Assembly: GCA_030428565.1 (NCBI GenBank)
Contig: JAUIDR010000003.1
Location: forward strand, 1 to 64,000
Source: Alphaproteobacteria bacterium
GTDB taxonomy: Bacteria; Pseudomonadota; Alphaproteobacteria; UBA7985; JAUIBT01
Direction: 5' to 3'
DNA: 64,000 nt
Part shown: piece after piece, positions 36,601 through 44,562 of the stretch
Layout: each line of letters begins with the position of its first letter
How positions within the stretch are numbered: position 1 is the first letter of the stretch
Notes under the pieces: model-generated
What the model was told of the DNA's origin: nothing
Databases searched by the model: none
Seen by the model: only the letters and a program-made list of their open reading frames with translations
Translations under genes and position numbers: made by a program

Positions 36601-37280
36601 AAGCTATCGCCTTCAGCCAGGCCGCCGCGATCGTCGATGAGCAACAGCTTGGGCTCGGTCTCGTCCCAATTGCCGTTTTCATCATAGACGCGCAGGACGT
36701 ACTGCAATTGGCGTCCACGAAGCGAGCTGTCCACAAAACGCAGCGGCGTGACCTTGCCCTCAGCGACGGGCAAGACTTGCACCGGGCGGCCCTTGACCGA
36801 GGACTTGACGTCGAAGATGCGTACTTCAGCCCGCTGGACCCAGTAGGAGTAGTTCCAATAGGCGGTAAAGGAGTGGGTGTTGGTGACGTTGCCGTTCGCG
36901 TCAACCACGGGCTCGGCCGAATTCGGGTTCAGCAGCACGATATTGGCCGATTTTTCTACGTTCAGGCCGTCGAACTGGATCTTGATGTCGGTGCCTTGCG
37001 CTGTGCCTGCCGCGCCTTGGCTGCCGGATTGCGGCGCGCCGTCAACGCTGATCTGAAACGGCGAGGGCTGCGGCGCATTGGCCACGGGCGCAGACGCTTG
37101 CGGCGCCACGGTCTTCGAAATGACGGTGTCTTGGGTCTGTGCGGCGGCAAGGTCTTGGTTTGTTTGCGCCTGCGCGTCCAACATCCAACCACAACCGCAA
37201 GCCATAATCAAAAGGCTAGCCAGTCCCAACTTTGGGCTAAATGTGTGGAAAGGCCCTAGGTTTCTTTTGGCCAAGTTCAT
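33624..37280 (-). CDS. Large outer-membrane beta-barrel protein with N-terminal Ig-like region
   Basis: Exported protein of 1218 residues. An N-terminal signal sequence runs to about residue 39 (LASLLIMACGCGWMLDAQAQ). A low-complexity Ala/Gln/Pro segment follows. A beta-rich periplasmic part (about 95-340) includes an Ig-like or carboxypeptidase-regulatory-like unit (VSGGAVTVFGRGAPQGHLAYVLGERVPVD split by turns). The middle part carries GRVAFFVRGKIRGDVLLTAMADTG and KFYVRIEKDESYAMWGNYQ. The last 550 residues alternate polar and apolar strands and end in Phe (INAIAKF), the outer-membrane insertion signature. Similar barrels are often encoded beside giant surface proteins, but none is nearby. 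It has no clear TonB box. Role unknown; a structural, export or surface-anchoring function is possible. Confidence 0.78.
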   Translation of the reverse strand: MNLAKRNLGPFHTFSPKLGLASLLIMACGCGWMLDAQAQTNQDLAAAQTQDTVISKTVAPQASAPVANAPQPSPFQISVDGAPQSGSQGAAGTAQGTDIKIQFDGLNVEKSANIVLLNPNSAEPVVDANGNVTNTHSFTAYWNYSYWVQRAEVRIFDVKSSVKGRPVQVLPVAEGKVTPLRFVDSSLRGRQLQYVLRVYDENGNWDETEPKLLLIDDRGGLAEGDSFDDLGEAWDQNTLAVSSINVSGGAVTVFGRGAPQGHLAYVLGERVPVDNNGDFVAREILPSGSHQVTVAVVDLYRRGLNFSRELTIPEDEVFYVALGDLTVGSTKNTGPAAFVGDTTGYGDIQVDGRVAFFVRGKIRGDVLLTAMADTGHGTLEEIIQNIDKKDPANLLARIDPDKYYPVYGDGSTIEDLAPTQGKFYVRIEKDESYAMWGNYQTNITGNQFITINRGLYGASAQYLSNAKNNNGDSHVQVQAFAAQPGTLPQRDEFRGTGGSLYFLSNQDITVGSEKVRIEARDPNTGVVLNSRELVPEEDYDVDYIQGRIILSYPLQSTFDDNFITTLTPNGGGNPAYLVVNYEFTPTTSQIGDNFLAGGRVGGWIGDNVGVGLTGQYDNTTGEEKTVVGADVKLQVSAGTYIKGEVAQSAGTAVTTTSSSDGGFTSCNATNSNTAGGTTCADTAIVVANPQARAYGVEAAVDLADLGVTSVQGRLGAYFQQRDQGFAGEGNYTANNERRYGVSADIPIGETGSAVTAKATRVDNLDTSESTTTAQVDVRQTFGALEAGLGIGYLNTTAQGAKTDVGAELAYNISEGTKARVFGQTTVTADDPSLKETILGVGGSAKINEKLTADGEVSYALDAQQVAARLGIDYAHNDRTNFYGAYETGFRTNTGTGSSSGAKVFDPTVGKVTVGGKTRFTDSLSVFGEEHLIHEGFGITGLTHSYGVNYTPNDNWSLSTAVEVGNVKDVVTGNDLRRIAASGSVGFSIDNSKIGAALEYRADTNAMGQDARTWLAKANASYKVDPNWRLSAKIAAFISDKNGQLQNGNFIDGDIGAAYRPIDNDRLNALFKYRFYADLPSDTVANAANGAYKQRSHILSADVAFDVAPQITLGAKYGLKLGQRTVDAASNDFYSSTAHLGVLRADFHVVKNWDALLEGRILHHQESQQTKYGALVGVYRHIGDNFKIGGGYNFSSISDDLTNTDANASGWFINAIAKF

Positions 37281-37394
37281 ATTAATTTGTCCGCATAAAA
37301 GGCGTGTTGGGTCGCTTAAAATCTCACAGGAACGGCGCGCTATGCTAATGAATTCAACCCAGAGTTGCTTACTTCAATAGGTAAGGCAACGACA

Positions 37395-37419
37395 TTCTAA
37401 TCATATTCGCAGATTAGAA
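37395..37419 (-). promoter_or_regulatory. Operator-like dyad upstream of the barrel protein gene
   Basis: TTCTAATC-N9-GATTAGAA is a perfect 8-bp inverted repeat about 115 nt upstream of the start at 37280. A -10-like TATGAT (minus strand, 37400-37405) overlaps one arm. The surrounding 200 bp are clearly more AT-rich than the rest of the window. Confidence 0.45.
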
Positions 37420-37635
37420 ATATCTGACGCAAGTTTACGAATTTGCAACGCAACTGCTGGTTTGGGATTCGCATTATTCTTATTAAGCTCAAACTATATC
37501 GGGAAACCGACCGGTTGTTAAAGCTCTAATTTTGCAACCAAAAAAACCAAGAGGTTACAAAACTGGCCGTTTGCCTAGAACATATGCCCATATAGGTAGG
37601 CTGCTATCCTTACGCACGAAAACGAAAGATCTTAG

Positions 37636-37722
37636 ATGACATTCTCCCCTGCGGTTCGCCGGCTCTCACAAGGCCTGCTGGTGTTTTGCGTAGTCGCCAC
37701 GGGTTGGTACTGCCTGTTCTAA
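37636..37722 (+). CDS. Possible 28-residue membrane mini-protein
   Basis: A short open frame from ATG to TAA encodes a basic N terminus (MTFSPAVRRLSQ) followed by a hydrophobic stretch (GLLVFCVVATGWYCLF) that could span the membrane. The weak ribosome site (GAAAGAT) and lack of a known family make this speculative. It lies in the 778-bp gap upstream of the XpaC-like gene. Besides this frame, the gap holds the dyad at 37395 and the tandem repeat at 37900. Confidence 0.25.
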   Translation: MTFSPAVRRLSQGLLVFCVVATGWYCLF

Positions 37723-37899
37723 CGCGGCTTTTGACCTCCATGGCCTGGCTTGGCAAAGGCTAAGTTGGCAACGTTAATGTGGGGCACCGGTGATGGCACC
37801 GCAATCCAGTGATGTTACGGAACGCTGGCGTTACAAAGTCGCCTGGAGCGGCCCTTGCGGTCTTGGCAAAAGCAGCGCGCGCGAGAGATAGCGGCTGCT

Positions 37900-37944
37900 A
37901 TGCCGGGGATTGAAATGCCGGGAATTGAAATGCCGGGGTTTTGA
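37900..37944 (+). repeat. 15-bp tandem repeat (three copies)
   Basis: ATGCCGGGGATTGAA, ATGCCGGGAATTGAA and ATGCCGGGGTTTTGA follow one another from 37900. Confidence 0.85.
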
Positions 37945-38058
37945 TTTTGGGGGCTTAGATCGTGGGGCTTGGCGCATGACGGCGCTGCAGGCTATGGTGC
38001 TGCCCGGCGCTGTGCCTTGTAATTTGCAGGCTGCGTTAATGTAGCCAGTTAGGATATC

Positions 38059-39039
38059 ATGAAAGATAGACAGAGCTTCAAGGCTGCGCGGCGTATCCTT
38101 CGCCCCGATCAAAAGGGTAGCCACAGGGCGCCGGGCAGGCATGCCAACCCGCTGGCGGGACGCGGTTCGGGCCTATTGCTCGCGGTCCTACCGATCTTTT
38201 TGGTGCCCGCCTTGATGTGGAAGTTTTTAACGCTGCGCATCGACCAAGCGCTGGTGCTGGTGCTGGCCATGGTGGCCCTGGGCATGGCCGCGGCTCTGGT
38301 CCGCCGTGGACAAATCCTGCATGCTGCCTACGATGAGGCCGTCATGGCCAAAGCGCCACCCTGGCCCGTGAAGGGGCTCGCCTATGCGCTGATCGCTCTG
38401 GCGGTCGGTGGCAGCCTGGCCCTGGCCTCGCCCGCGACGCTGGCGACCGCGGTGGTCTTGGGGGTGTTGGCGGGGGGCTGCGCGCTGGCGGCTTATGGCT
38501 TGGACCCCTTGAGCGATAAATCACCGGCCCGCCAGAGCGGTGAAGCAGACAGCGCACATGACGCGCGGGTCTGGCAACACATCGAGGCGGCAGAACACAA
38601 GATCGTGACCCTGCGGGACCGGGCGCGCCATCTGGAGCGCTTGTCGGCTGAATCTGGTTTGGGTCGTGATCCAGCGCTGTCGCAAAAGCTGCTGGCTATG
38701 GCGGCCAAGATAAAAAGCGTGGCCGACAAAGCCTCACGCGTGGTCGCACTGGTGCAAAACGACCCCTCCGATATCAATCAGGCGCGGCGCTTTTTTGTCA
38801 CCTACCTGGATCAGGTCGCGCAAGTCACCGACAAATACCACAGCTATGCCGATCAGGCCCGCGAGGCCGGACAGATTCGCCGCCTCAACGAGCTCAGCGG
38901 TGCCTATTTGCGCGTGCTGGAGACCATCGAAGCAGCCTGCGTCGAGCAGATTGAGCGCCTGCAAGCGCATGATTTGATGGATTTGGAGGTGCAAATAGAG
39001 GTGCTTCAAACTCAGTTGGATCGCGAGGGGCTAGTTTGA
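38059..39039 (+). CDS. XpaC-like membrane protein (5-bromo-4-chloroindolyl phosphate hydrolysis family)
   Basis: Protein of 326 residues with a basic N terminus and four hydrophobic segments in pairs (LLLAVLPIFLVPALMWKFL, ALVLVLAMVALGMAAALV, then two between about 110 and 155). A helical cytosolic domain (about 170-326) follows, with the XpaC pattern of LRDRARHLE and FFVTYLDQVAQVTDKYHSY. XpaC proteins are usually encoded next to TelA, as here (TelA starts 120 nt later). The old name refers to a colony assay; no enzymatic site is visible. A membrane-stress or tellurite-resistance-linked scaffold role is likely. Confidence 0.82.
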   Translation: MKDRQSFKAARRILRPDQKGSHRAPGRHANPLAGRGSGLLLAVLPIFLVPALMWKFLTLRIDQALVLVLAMVALGMAAALVRRGQILHAAYDEAVMAKAPPWPVKGLAYALIALAVGGSLALASPATLATAVVLGVLAGGCALAAYGLDPLSDKSPARQSGEADSAHDARVWQHIEAAEHKIVTLRDRARHLERLSAESGLGRDPALSQKLLAMAAKIKSVADKASRVVALVQNDPSDINQARRFFVTYLDQVAQVTDKYHSYADQAREAGQIRRLNELSGAYLRVLETIEAACVEQIERLQAHDLMDLEVQIEVLQTQLDREGLV

Positions 39040-39159
39040 TATAGCTTTTTGACGAACGGGTTAGATTTCTGACCACCCATTATCAGCGCCACTATGGCCA
39101 ATGCGTCGCGCCACCAAGTTGGGTGCAATGCGAAAGCTGGCTAGCTAAGGAATGCCCTC

Positions 39160-40434
39160 ATGACAGATACCCCCACCGCAGCGCCGACTAAGAGCGAAGA
39201 CGACGCAAGCACCCTTGCATTGCCCAGCCTGCCCACGGCGGTTGATCGCGGCGTCGCCGAATTGCCGCCAGAAGTCCTGTTGGATCTTAGCAACAAGATC
39301 GAAAGCAGCGATGAAGAGAGCCTGATCGAGCAGTTCAAGGCCCAAATCGAGATGGAAGATAGTAACTCCATCATCTATTTTGGTAGTCAGGCCCAGGCGC
39401 AATTGACCGAAATCTCTGACCTGATGCTTGAAGGCGTGCGCAATAAAGAGACCGGCAAGGCGGGCCAAGCGCTGAACGATATGGTGGGCCGCCTACGTGA
39501 TCTTAAGCTGGACGGCATCGACGCTTCCAAACGTCCCAACTGGTTGGCGCGCTTGTTCGGCGCGCGCTCAAAGGTCGAGAGCTTTTTGAACCAATACGCT
39601 GAAGTGCGCGGTCAGATCGACAGCCTGTCCGACAATCTTGAGCAGCACAAGACCGGCCTGCTGACCGATGTGGCCAGCCTGGACCGCTTGTATGACGCCA
39701 ACCTGGACTATTTCCACACGCTGGAACTCTATATCCAGGCGGGCGAACGCAAGTTGAGCGAATTAGACGACAGCATCATTCCGGATTTTGCCAAAGAAGT
39801 CGAAGCATCGGGCGATGTCATAGATGCTCAGCGCCTGCGCGACCTGCGCACCGCGCGCGACGACTTGGAGCGCCGCGTCCATGACCTCAAGCTGACCCGC
39901 CAAGTCACCATGCAGTCGTTGCCCTCGATCCGTTTGGTCCAGGAAAACGACAAAGCGTTGGTGAATAAAATCAACTCGACATTGGCCAATACGGTGCCCT
40001 TGTGGCGCCAGCAGATGGCGCGCGCTGTGACCATTATGCGTTCTGCGGATGCGGCCAACACGCTCAAAGAGGCCAGCGATCTGACCAACGAGCTGTTGAC
40101 GGCCAACGCCGACCAGTTGCGCGAGGCCAATCGCGAGACCCGCGAGCAGATTGAGCGCGGGATTTTCGATATTGAATCGGTCAAGCAGGCTAACGACCAG
40201 TTGATCGCTACCATCGAAGACAGCTTGCAAATCCGCGAAGAAGGTCAAGCCAAGCGCCGCGAAGCCGAAGAGACCTTGGCGGCTTGCGAGGCTGAGCTCA
40301 AGGTCATGCTGAAGGCCGCTCAATCGCGCGCGGCGGTTGAGCAAGCCGCACGAACCGCCGAGAGCGAAGAAGCAGCCGAGGCGGCGGAGGCAGGCGGGGA
40401 TGCCGACGGCGGGCCCGCTGGAGATGGCAACTAG
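39160..40434 (+). CDS. telA: TelA-family toxic anion resistance protein
   Basis: Cytosolic, almost entirely alpha-helical protein of 424 residues matching the TelA/KlaA family. Typical segments are VGRLRDLKLDGIDASKRPNW, LYDANLDYFHTLELYIQAGE, RVHDLKLTRQVTMQSLPSIRLVQEND and LPSIRLVQENDKALVNKINS. It is acidic, with Ala/Glu-rich ends. TelA relatives confer tellurite or other toxic-anion resistance in some settings and occur in predicted membrane-linked stress systems. Here it follows an XpaC-like gene and precedes SPFH and zinc-ribbon genes, which supports such a system. The symbol is by family. Confidence 0.9.
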   Translation: MTDTPTAAPTKSEDDASTLALPSLPTAVDRGVAELPPEVLLDLSNKIESSDEESLIEQFKAQIEMEDSNSIIYFGSQAQAQLTEISDLMLEGVRNKETGKAGQALNDMVGRLRDLKLDGIDASKRPNWLARLFGARSKVESFLNQYAEVRGQIDSLSDNLEQHKTGLLTDVASLDRLYDANLDYFHTLELYIQAGERKLSELDDSIIPDFAKEVEASGDVIDAQRLRDLRTARDDLERRVHDLKLTRQVTMQSLPSIRLVQENDKALVNKINSTLANTVPLWRQQMARAVTIMRSADAANTLKEASDLTNELLTANADQLREANRETREQIERGIFDIESVKQANDQLIATIEDSLQIREEGQAKRREAEETLAACEAELKVMLKAAQSRAAVEQAARTAESEEAAEAAEAGGDADGGPAGDGN

Positions 40435-40738
40435 ACCTGGCGAAAGCAGGCAAGGTGGGCGCAATGCGGGCTCTGAGCTTGGCAAGTGCCCGTTGCTCGA
40501 CTAGCTTGTGGGAGGAGCGACGAGGCTTGCGCTTTGTTGTTGTGGCCACAGGAGCGACGTTGCGGAGCGGGCCATCGGATGCAAGCGCAAGGGTGGCTTG
40601 CGCCCAGGTCGGCCAAACTGGCCAAAGTGGCCAGCCGATCAGCTAGCGCGCGCGTTGCCCAGGATGCGAGCGCATTGCGCAAGGATGAATGAGCGGGCCG
40701 CGTCCTAGCGCGTGCCAAACCAGAAGGGAAAAGAGCCG
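40435..40738. other. 304-bp gap inside the XpaC-TelA-SPFH module
   Basis: No gene, terminator or clear promoter is recognisable. The stretch is GC-rich with repeated GGCCAAAGTGGCC-like fragments near 40608-40635. Whether the genes to both sides share a transcript is open. Confidence 0.4.
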
Positions 40739-41944
40739 ATGGGACTGTTTGATATCTTCTCAAGCCAATTCATCGATATCATCGAATGGCTGGACGATAG
40801 CAGCGACACCTTGGTGTATCGTTTCGAGCGCCACGACAACGCCATCAAGAACGGAGCCAAGCTCACCGTTCGCGAAGGCCAGATGGCGGTGTTTGTCAGC
40901 CAAGGCCAGACGGCTGATGTCTTTGGGCCCGGCATGTACGAATTGTTGACAGCCAACCTGCCGATTTTGACCGACCTCAACCATTGGGATCACGGTTTTT
41001 CTTCGCCCTTCAAGGCTGAAGTCTATTTCTTCAACATGCGTCGCTTTGGCGATCTGAAATGGGGAACGCGTAACCCCATCATGCTGAATGATAGCGAATT
41101 CGGCCCCCTGCGTTTGCGCGCCTTTGGCACCTATGAAATGCGCATCGGCGATCCGCAAAAGCTATTGGTGCAGGTCGTAGGCACCGACGGCCATTTTACC
41201 ATGGACGAGATTTCAGACCGCTTGCGCAATATAATCGTCTCCAAATTCTCGACCAGCCTGGCGGCTGCGGGTATTCCGGCGCTTGAACTGGCGGCAAACT
41301 ACCAGCAATTGGGCTGTCTGGTGGCCGATGATCTGGATTCAGATTTCAGCGACTACGGCGTCAAATTGGAAGATTTTTGGGTCGAAAACATCTCCTTCCC
41401 GCCGCGCGTCGAAGAGGCTTTGGACAAGCGCTCGTCGGTGGAAATGGTGGGCGACCTGTCGCGCTATTTCCAATACCAGCAAGCCGAAGCGCTGGGCGAA
41501 GCCGCGGGCGCGGACAACGCCATGGGCGCCGGCGTGGGGGCTGGGCTCGGCGCGGGCCTGGGCGCGGCCATGGGAGCCAATATGGGAGCCAATATGGCGG
41601 CGGGCATACCCGCGAGCAGCGCGCCAACACCCGAACCAGATCCCGAACCCGTGCTGCGCGCGAGCCCGGCTGAGCCCGTAGCCAGTCCCGCCGTGCCCGC
41701 AATGCCGGGCTTACCCACCGATCTTGAATACCATCTGGGCATCGACGGTGAGGTCAAAGGCCCCTTTGATGCCGAGGCCATGGTAGACATGCTGCAATCG
41801 GGAGAGATCAACGGTGAGACCCTGGCTTGGACCGCTGGTATGGAAGGCTGGGAGCCCATGTCAGACATCGAAGAGCTGGCGGGCGTCATGGAGCACCTGC
41901 CGCCACCCATGCCCAGCCCTTTGCCCGGACCGGCTGCCAGCTAG
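40739..41944 (+). CDS. SPFH-domain protein with C-terminal GYF_2 domain (YdjI-like)
   Basis: Protein of 401 residues. The ATG at 40739 has GAAGGGAAAAGAG upstream and gives MGLFDIFSSQFIDIIEW, the usual family start. The N-terminal two thirds (about 1-255) is a virion-core/SPFH-like domain, as in Bacillus YdjI. A Gly/Ala/Met-rich linker (about 260-300) follows. The end is a GYF_2 domain (about 320-375: GPFDAEAMVDMLQSG, LAWTAGMEGWEPM) that probably binds proline-rich or linear motifs. There is no membrane span. Its neighbour is a YdjG-like zinc-ribbon protein, as in the Bacillus ydjFGHI operon, where the PspA homologue YdjF is also present. PspA is missing here. Confidence 0.85.
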   Translation: MGLFDIFSSQFIDIIEWLDDSSDTLVYRFERHDNAIKNGAKLTVREGQMAVFVSQGQTADVFGPGMYELLTANLPILTDLNHWDHGFSSPFKAEVYFFNMRRFGDLKWGTRNPIMLNDSEFGPLRLRAFGTYEMRIGDPQKLLVQVVGTDGHFTMDEISDRLRNIIVSKFSTSLAAAGIPALELAANYQQLGCLVADDLDSDFSDYGVKLEDFWVENISFPPRVEEALDKRSSVEMVGDLSRYFQYQQAEALGEAAGADNAMGAGVGAGLGAGLGAAMGANMGANMAAGIPASSAPTPEPDPEPVLRASPAEPVASPAVPAMPGLPTDLEYHLGIDGEVKGPFDAEAMVDMLQSGEINGETLAWTAGMEGWEPMSDIEELAGVMEHLPPPMPSPLPGPAAS

Positions 41945-41959
41945 CGCCGTCTTTCTCGC

Positions 41960-43078
41960 ATGTCAGAAACGCTGCTCCACAAGCCTTGTTCGACTTGCGG
42001 CGCGACCCTGCAGTATCAGCCGGGCGCCAGCAGTTTGGACTGTCCTTATTGCGGTAGTCAGAACGGCATTATTGCTGCGCCCGGCGATCTGGAGCGCTTT
42101 GATTTGCAGTCGGCCACCACGGCGGGTGAGCGCGAGAAGGACTTGCCGCCCGAGCGGCGCTTATCTTGCCCGTCTTGCGGCGGTGAGGCCATCATGGCGC
42201 CGCAGGTCTTTGCGCAAAGTTGTAGCTTTTGCGAGACCGTCCTGATCGACCAAGATACCAGTTTGCGCCGCTTTGAGCCGCAAGGTCTATTGCCCTTTGG
42301 CGTCGATGAAGATCAGGCGCGCCAGCGGCTCAAGCGCTGGCTGAAAAGCTTGTGGTTCGCGCCTTCCTCACTGGTCAAACTCGCTCGCCCAAAGCAGCGC
42401 CTGCGCGGTATCTATGTGCCCTATTGGGCTTTCGATGCGCGCACGCAGACCGACTATCGCGGTCAACGCGGGACGGTGCATCGTGTGACCCGCCGCGTCC
42501 AAGTTATGCGCAACGGCAAGAGCCAGTGGCAGACCCGCAGCCAAAGTGTGACCCGCTGGCGGCCGGTATCGGGGCAGGTGGCGCGCGAATTTGAGGATTT
42601 TTTGATCCAGGCCGACGGCGGGCTTGAGGCGCTTGCCGATCGGCGCTTTTCCTCCTGGGATACCGGCGCGCTCGAAGCTTATAACCCGGACTATTTGCCC
42701 GGTTATGAAGCGCGGCTCTATGGCGTGGATTTGGTCGCAGGCTGGCAGGCGGCGACCATCGCCATGGAAGGGGTCATTCGCCAAGACATTCGCCGCGATA
42801 TCGGCGGCGACAAGCAGCGGATTAACACGCTGAACACGCACTATTGGGATCAGCGCTTTACCCTGGTGTTGCTGCCGATCTGGTTTTCAGAATTCAGCTT
42901 TGGTCGCAAGCGTTTCCAGGTGGTCATCAATGGCCGCACGGGCGAGGTTCGGGGCCAGCGGCCTATTGCCTGGTGGAAGGTGGCGGTTGCCGCTTTGCTG
43001 GCCCTGGGCTTGGTCGCTGGGGCCTTGCTGATCGCGGCTCAGTTCGAGGGTGTCAGCCTGGCTCCGCCGGGCTTTTAG
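41960..43078 (+). CDS. Double zinc-ribbon membrane protein (YdjG-like)
   Basis: Protein of 372 residues starting 15 nt after the SPFH gene. Two zinc ribbons stand at the N terminus: CSTCGATL...CPYCGSQ (about 10-35) and CPSCGGEA...CSFCETV (about 70-95). A globular domain of about 220 residues then contains LRGIYVPYWAFDARTQTDYRGQRG. The C terminus has one membrane helix (VAVAALLALGLVAGALLIAAQF) and a very short tail. The architecture matches YdjG-type TFIIB-like zinc-ribbon proteins that recruit SPFH partners to the membrane. The role is inferred from that parallel only. Confidence 0.83.
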   Translation: MSETLLHKPCSTCGATLQYQPGASSLDCPYCGSQNGIIAAPGDLERFDLQSATTAGEREKDLPPERRLSCPSCGGEAIMAPQVFAQSCSFCETVLIDQDTSLRRFEPQGLLPFGVDEDQARQRLKRWLKSLWFAPSSLVKLARPKQRLRGIYVPYWAFDARTQTDYRGQRGTVHRVTRRVQVMRNGKSQWQTRSQSVTRWRPVSGQVAREFEDFLIQADGGLEALADRRFSSWDTGALEAYNPDYLPGYEARLYGVDLVAGWQAATIAMEGVIRQDIRRDIGGDKQRINTLNTHYWDQRFTLVLLPIWFSEFSFGRKRFQVVINGRTGEVRGQRPIAWWKVAVAALLALGLVAGALLIAAQFEGVSLAPPGF

Positions 43079-43110
43079 GCCTGGTCAATCGCCACTATAG
43101 CGCGATAGAC

Positions 43111-44523
43111 TCAGAGCTTGGGCGGGCAGCGCCCCGGCCAGTCGCTGGCTTCATGATAGGCCTGACCCATGGCCAACAGCTTAGCATCTGCGCCCGTAGG
43201 GCCGAACAATTGCATGCCCATCGCCAGCCCTTCAGGCGAAAATCCAACGGGCAGGTTCAGGCAAGGTAGACCCGCCAGGCTGACCGGGACCACAACTTCC
43301 ATCCAGCGGTGGTAGGTGTCCAGCGCCTGCCCATTTATGCTCTGGGGCCAGCGCCACTCCGCGGGGAAAGGCCAGACCTGCGCCGAGGGCAGCACCAGAG
43401 CGTCGAAATCCGAAAAGAGCCGCGCTGCCGTCGCGTACCATTGCGAGCGAATTTCGCTGGCTGCAAAGAAGTCGGCCAGGCGTAAGGATAGGCCTTGTTC
43501 GATCTCCCACAAGGTCTCTGGCTTGGTCTGGGCACGCTTGGCGGGATCGTCGATCAAATCGCGTTTGGCGTTGGCGTTAATACCCGCGCGCAGCTGGGTC
43601 CAAGAGCGCCAAAGCTGGTCAGCGGCAAAGGGTGGCTGGATGGCTTCGACCGCCGCGCCCCGCTCTTCGAACAGAGCTAACCCAGCCTCGCAGAGCGCGA
43701 GTATGCCGGGCTCGCAGGCATAGGCGCCGCCCCAATCGCCCAGCCAACCGATGCGCTTGCCCTTGAGGGTTGCACCAAAATCGGCGCTGAAGTCTTGCTT
43801 GGGACGGTCAAAGGGAACCTCGGGATTGGGGCCTGCCAAGACCGACAGCAACAAAGCCAGATCTTGCGGGTTGCGTGCCATGGGTCCGTCGGTTGCCAGC
43901 GTCGAAATAAAGGCCTCCTTGCCCGCGTCACCCGGCACCAATCCCCAACTTGGACGAAAGCCGTAGACATTGCAGAAGGCTGCCAGATTGCGCAATGAGC
44001 CCATCATGTCGGAGCCGTCAGCCAGCGCGAGCATGCGCGCGGCCAGTGCTGCTGCGGCGCCCCCTGACGAGCCCCCCGCGCTGCGAGACAGGTCGTAGGG
44101 GTTGCGGGTCGTGCCGTGGACGGGATTAAAGCTGTGCGATCCGTGACCCCACTCGGGCGTGTTGGTCTTGCCAGTGATGATGGCGCCTGCCGCGCGCAGG
44201 CGGGCAGCGAGCAGATCGTCCTGATCGGGGATGTGATCGGCATAGATGGGCGAGCCGTAGGTCGTTCGTATCCCCTTGGTTGCGACCAAATCTTTTACCG
44301 CAATCGGCAGGCCCGCTAGCGGGTGAGACGCACTAGGGCGTGGGCTGGCTGCTGCTTCATTCATCAAGTCGTCGCGCGCTCGCAAGGAGACAAGCGCGTT
44401 GAGCTTGCCGTTCACCGCATCAATGCGCGCCAAATGAGCCTGCATGACCTCTGGGGCCGTGACTGTGCCAGCGCTTAGCCTGGCCAGCAGTTCGCAAGCG
44501 CCAAGTTGGGTCAAATCGTGCAT
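43111..44523 (-). CDS. Amidase (amidase-signature family)
   Basis: Hydrolase of the Ser-cisSer-Lys amidase-signature family, 470 residues. The catalytic Lys is in PIAVKDLVATKG (about 77). The Gly/Ser-rich signature is SRSAGGSSGGAAAALAARM (about 140), with the cis-Ser there and the nucleophile in GSDMMGSLRNLA. The family often has GGS where this has MGS, a mild change. It is GatA-like, but there is no gatB/gatC nearby, so it is more likely a catabolic or detoxifying amidase. It is 39 nt from the pyrC end on the same strand. Confidence 0.9.
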   Translation of the reverse strand: MHDLTQLGACELLARLSAGTVTAPEVMQAHLARIDAVNGKLNALVSLRARDDLMNEAAASPRPSASHPLAGLPIAVKDLVATKGIRTTYGSPIYADHIPDQDDLLAARLRAAGAIITGKTNTPEWGHGSHSFNPVHGTTRNPYDLSRSAGGSSGGAAAALAARMLALADGSDMMGSLRNLAAFCNVYGFRPSWGLVPGDAGKEAFISTLATDGPMARNPQDLALLLSVLAGPNPEVPFDRPKQDFSADFGATLKGKRIGWLGDWGGAYACEPGILALCEAGLALFEERGAAVEAIQPPFAADQLWRSWTQLRAGINANAKRDLIDDPAKRAQTKPETLWEIEQGLSLRLADFFAASEIRSQWYATAARLFSDFDALVLPSAQVWPFPAEWRWPQSINGQALDTYHRWMEVVVPVSLAGLPCLNLPVGFSPEGLAMGMQLFGPTGADAKLLAMGQAYHEASDWPGRCPPKL

Positions 44524-44562
44524 AGCGGATGGCCCTTGCTGATTGGTTCGCGCACCCCTAGC

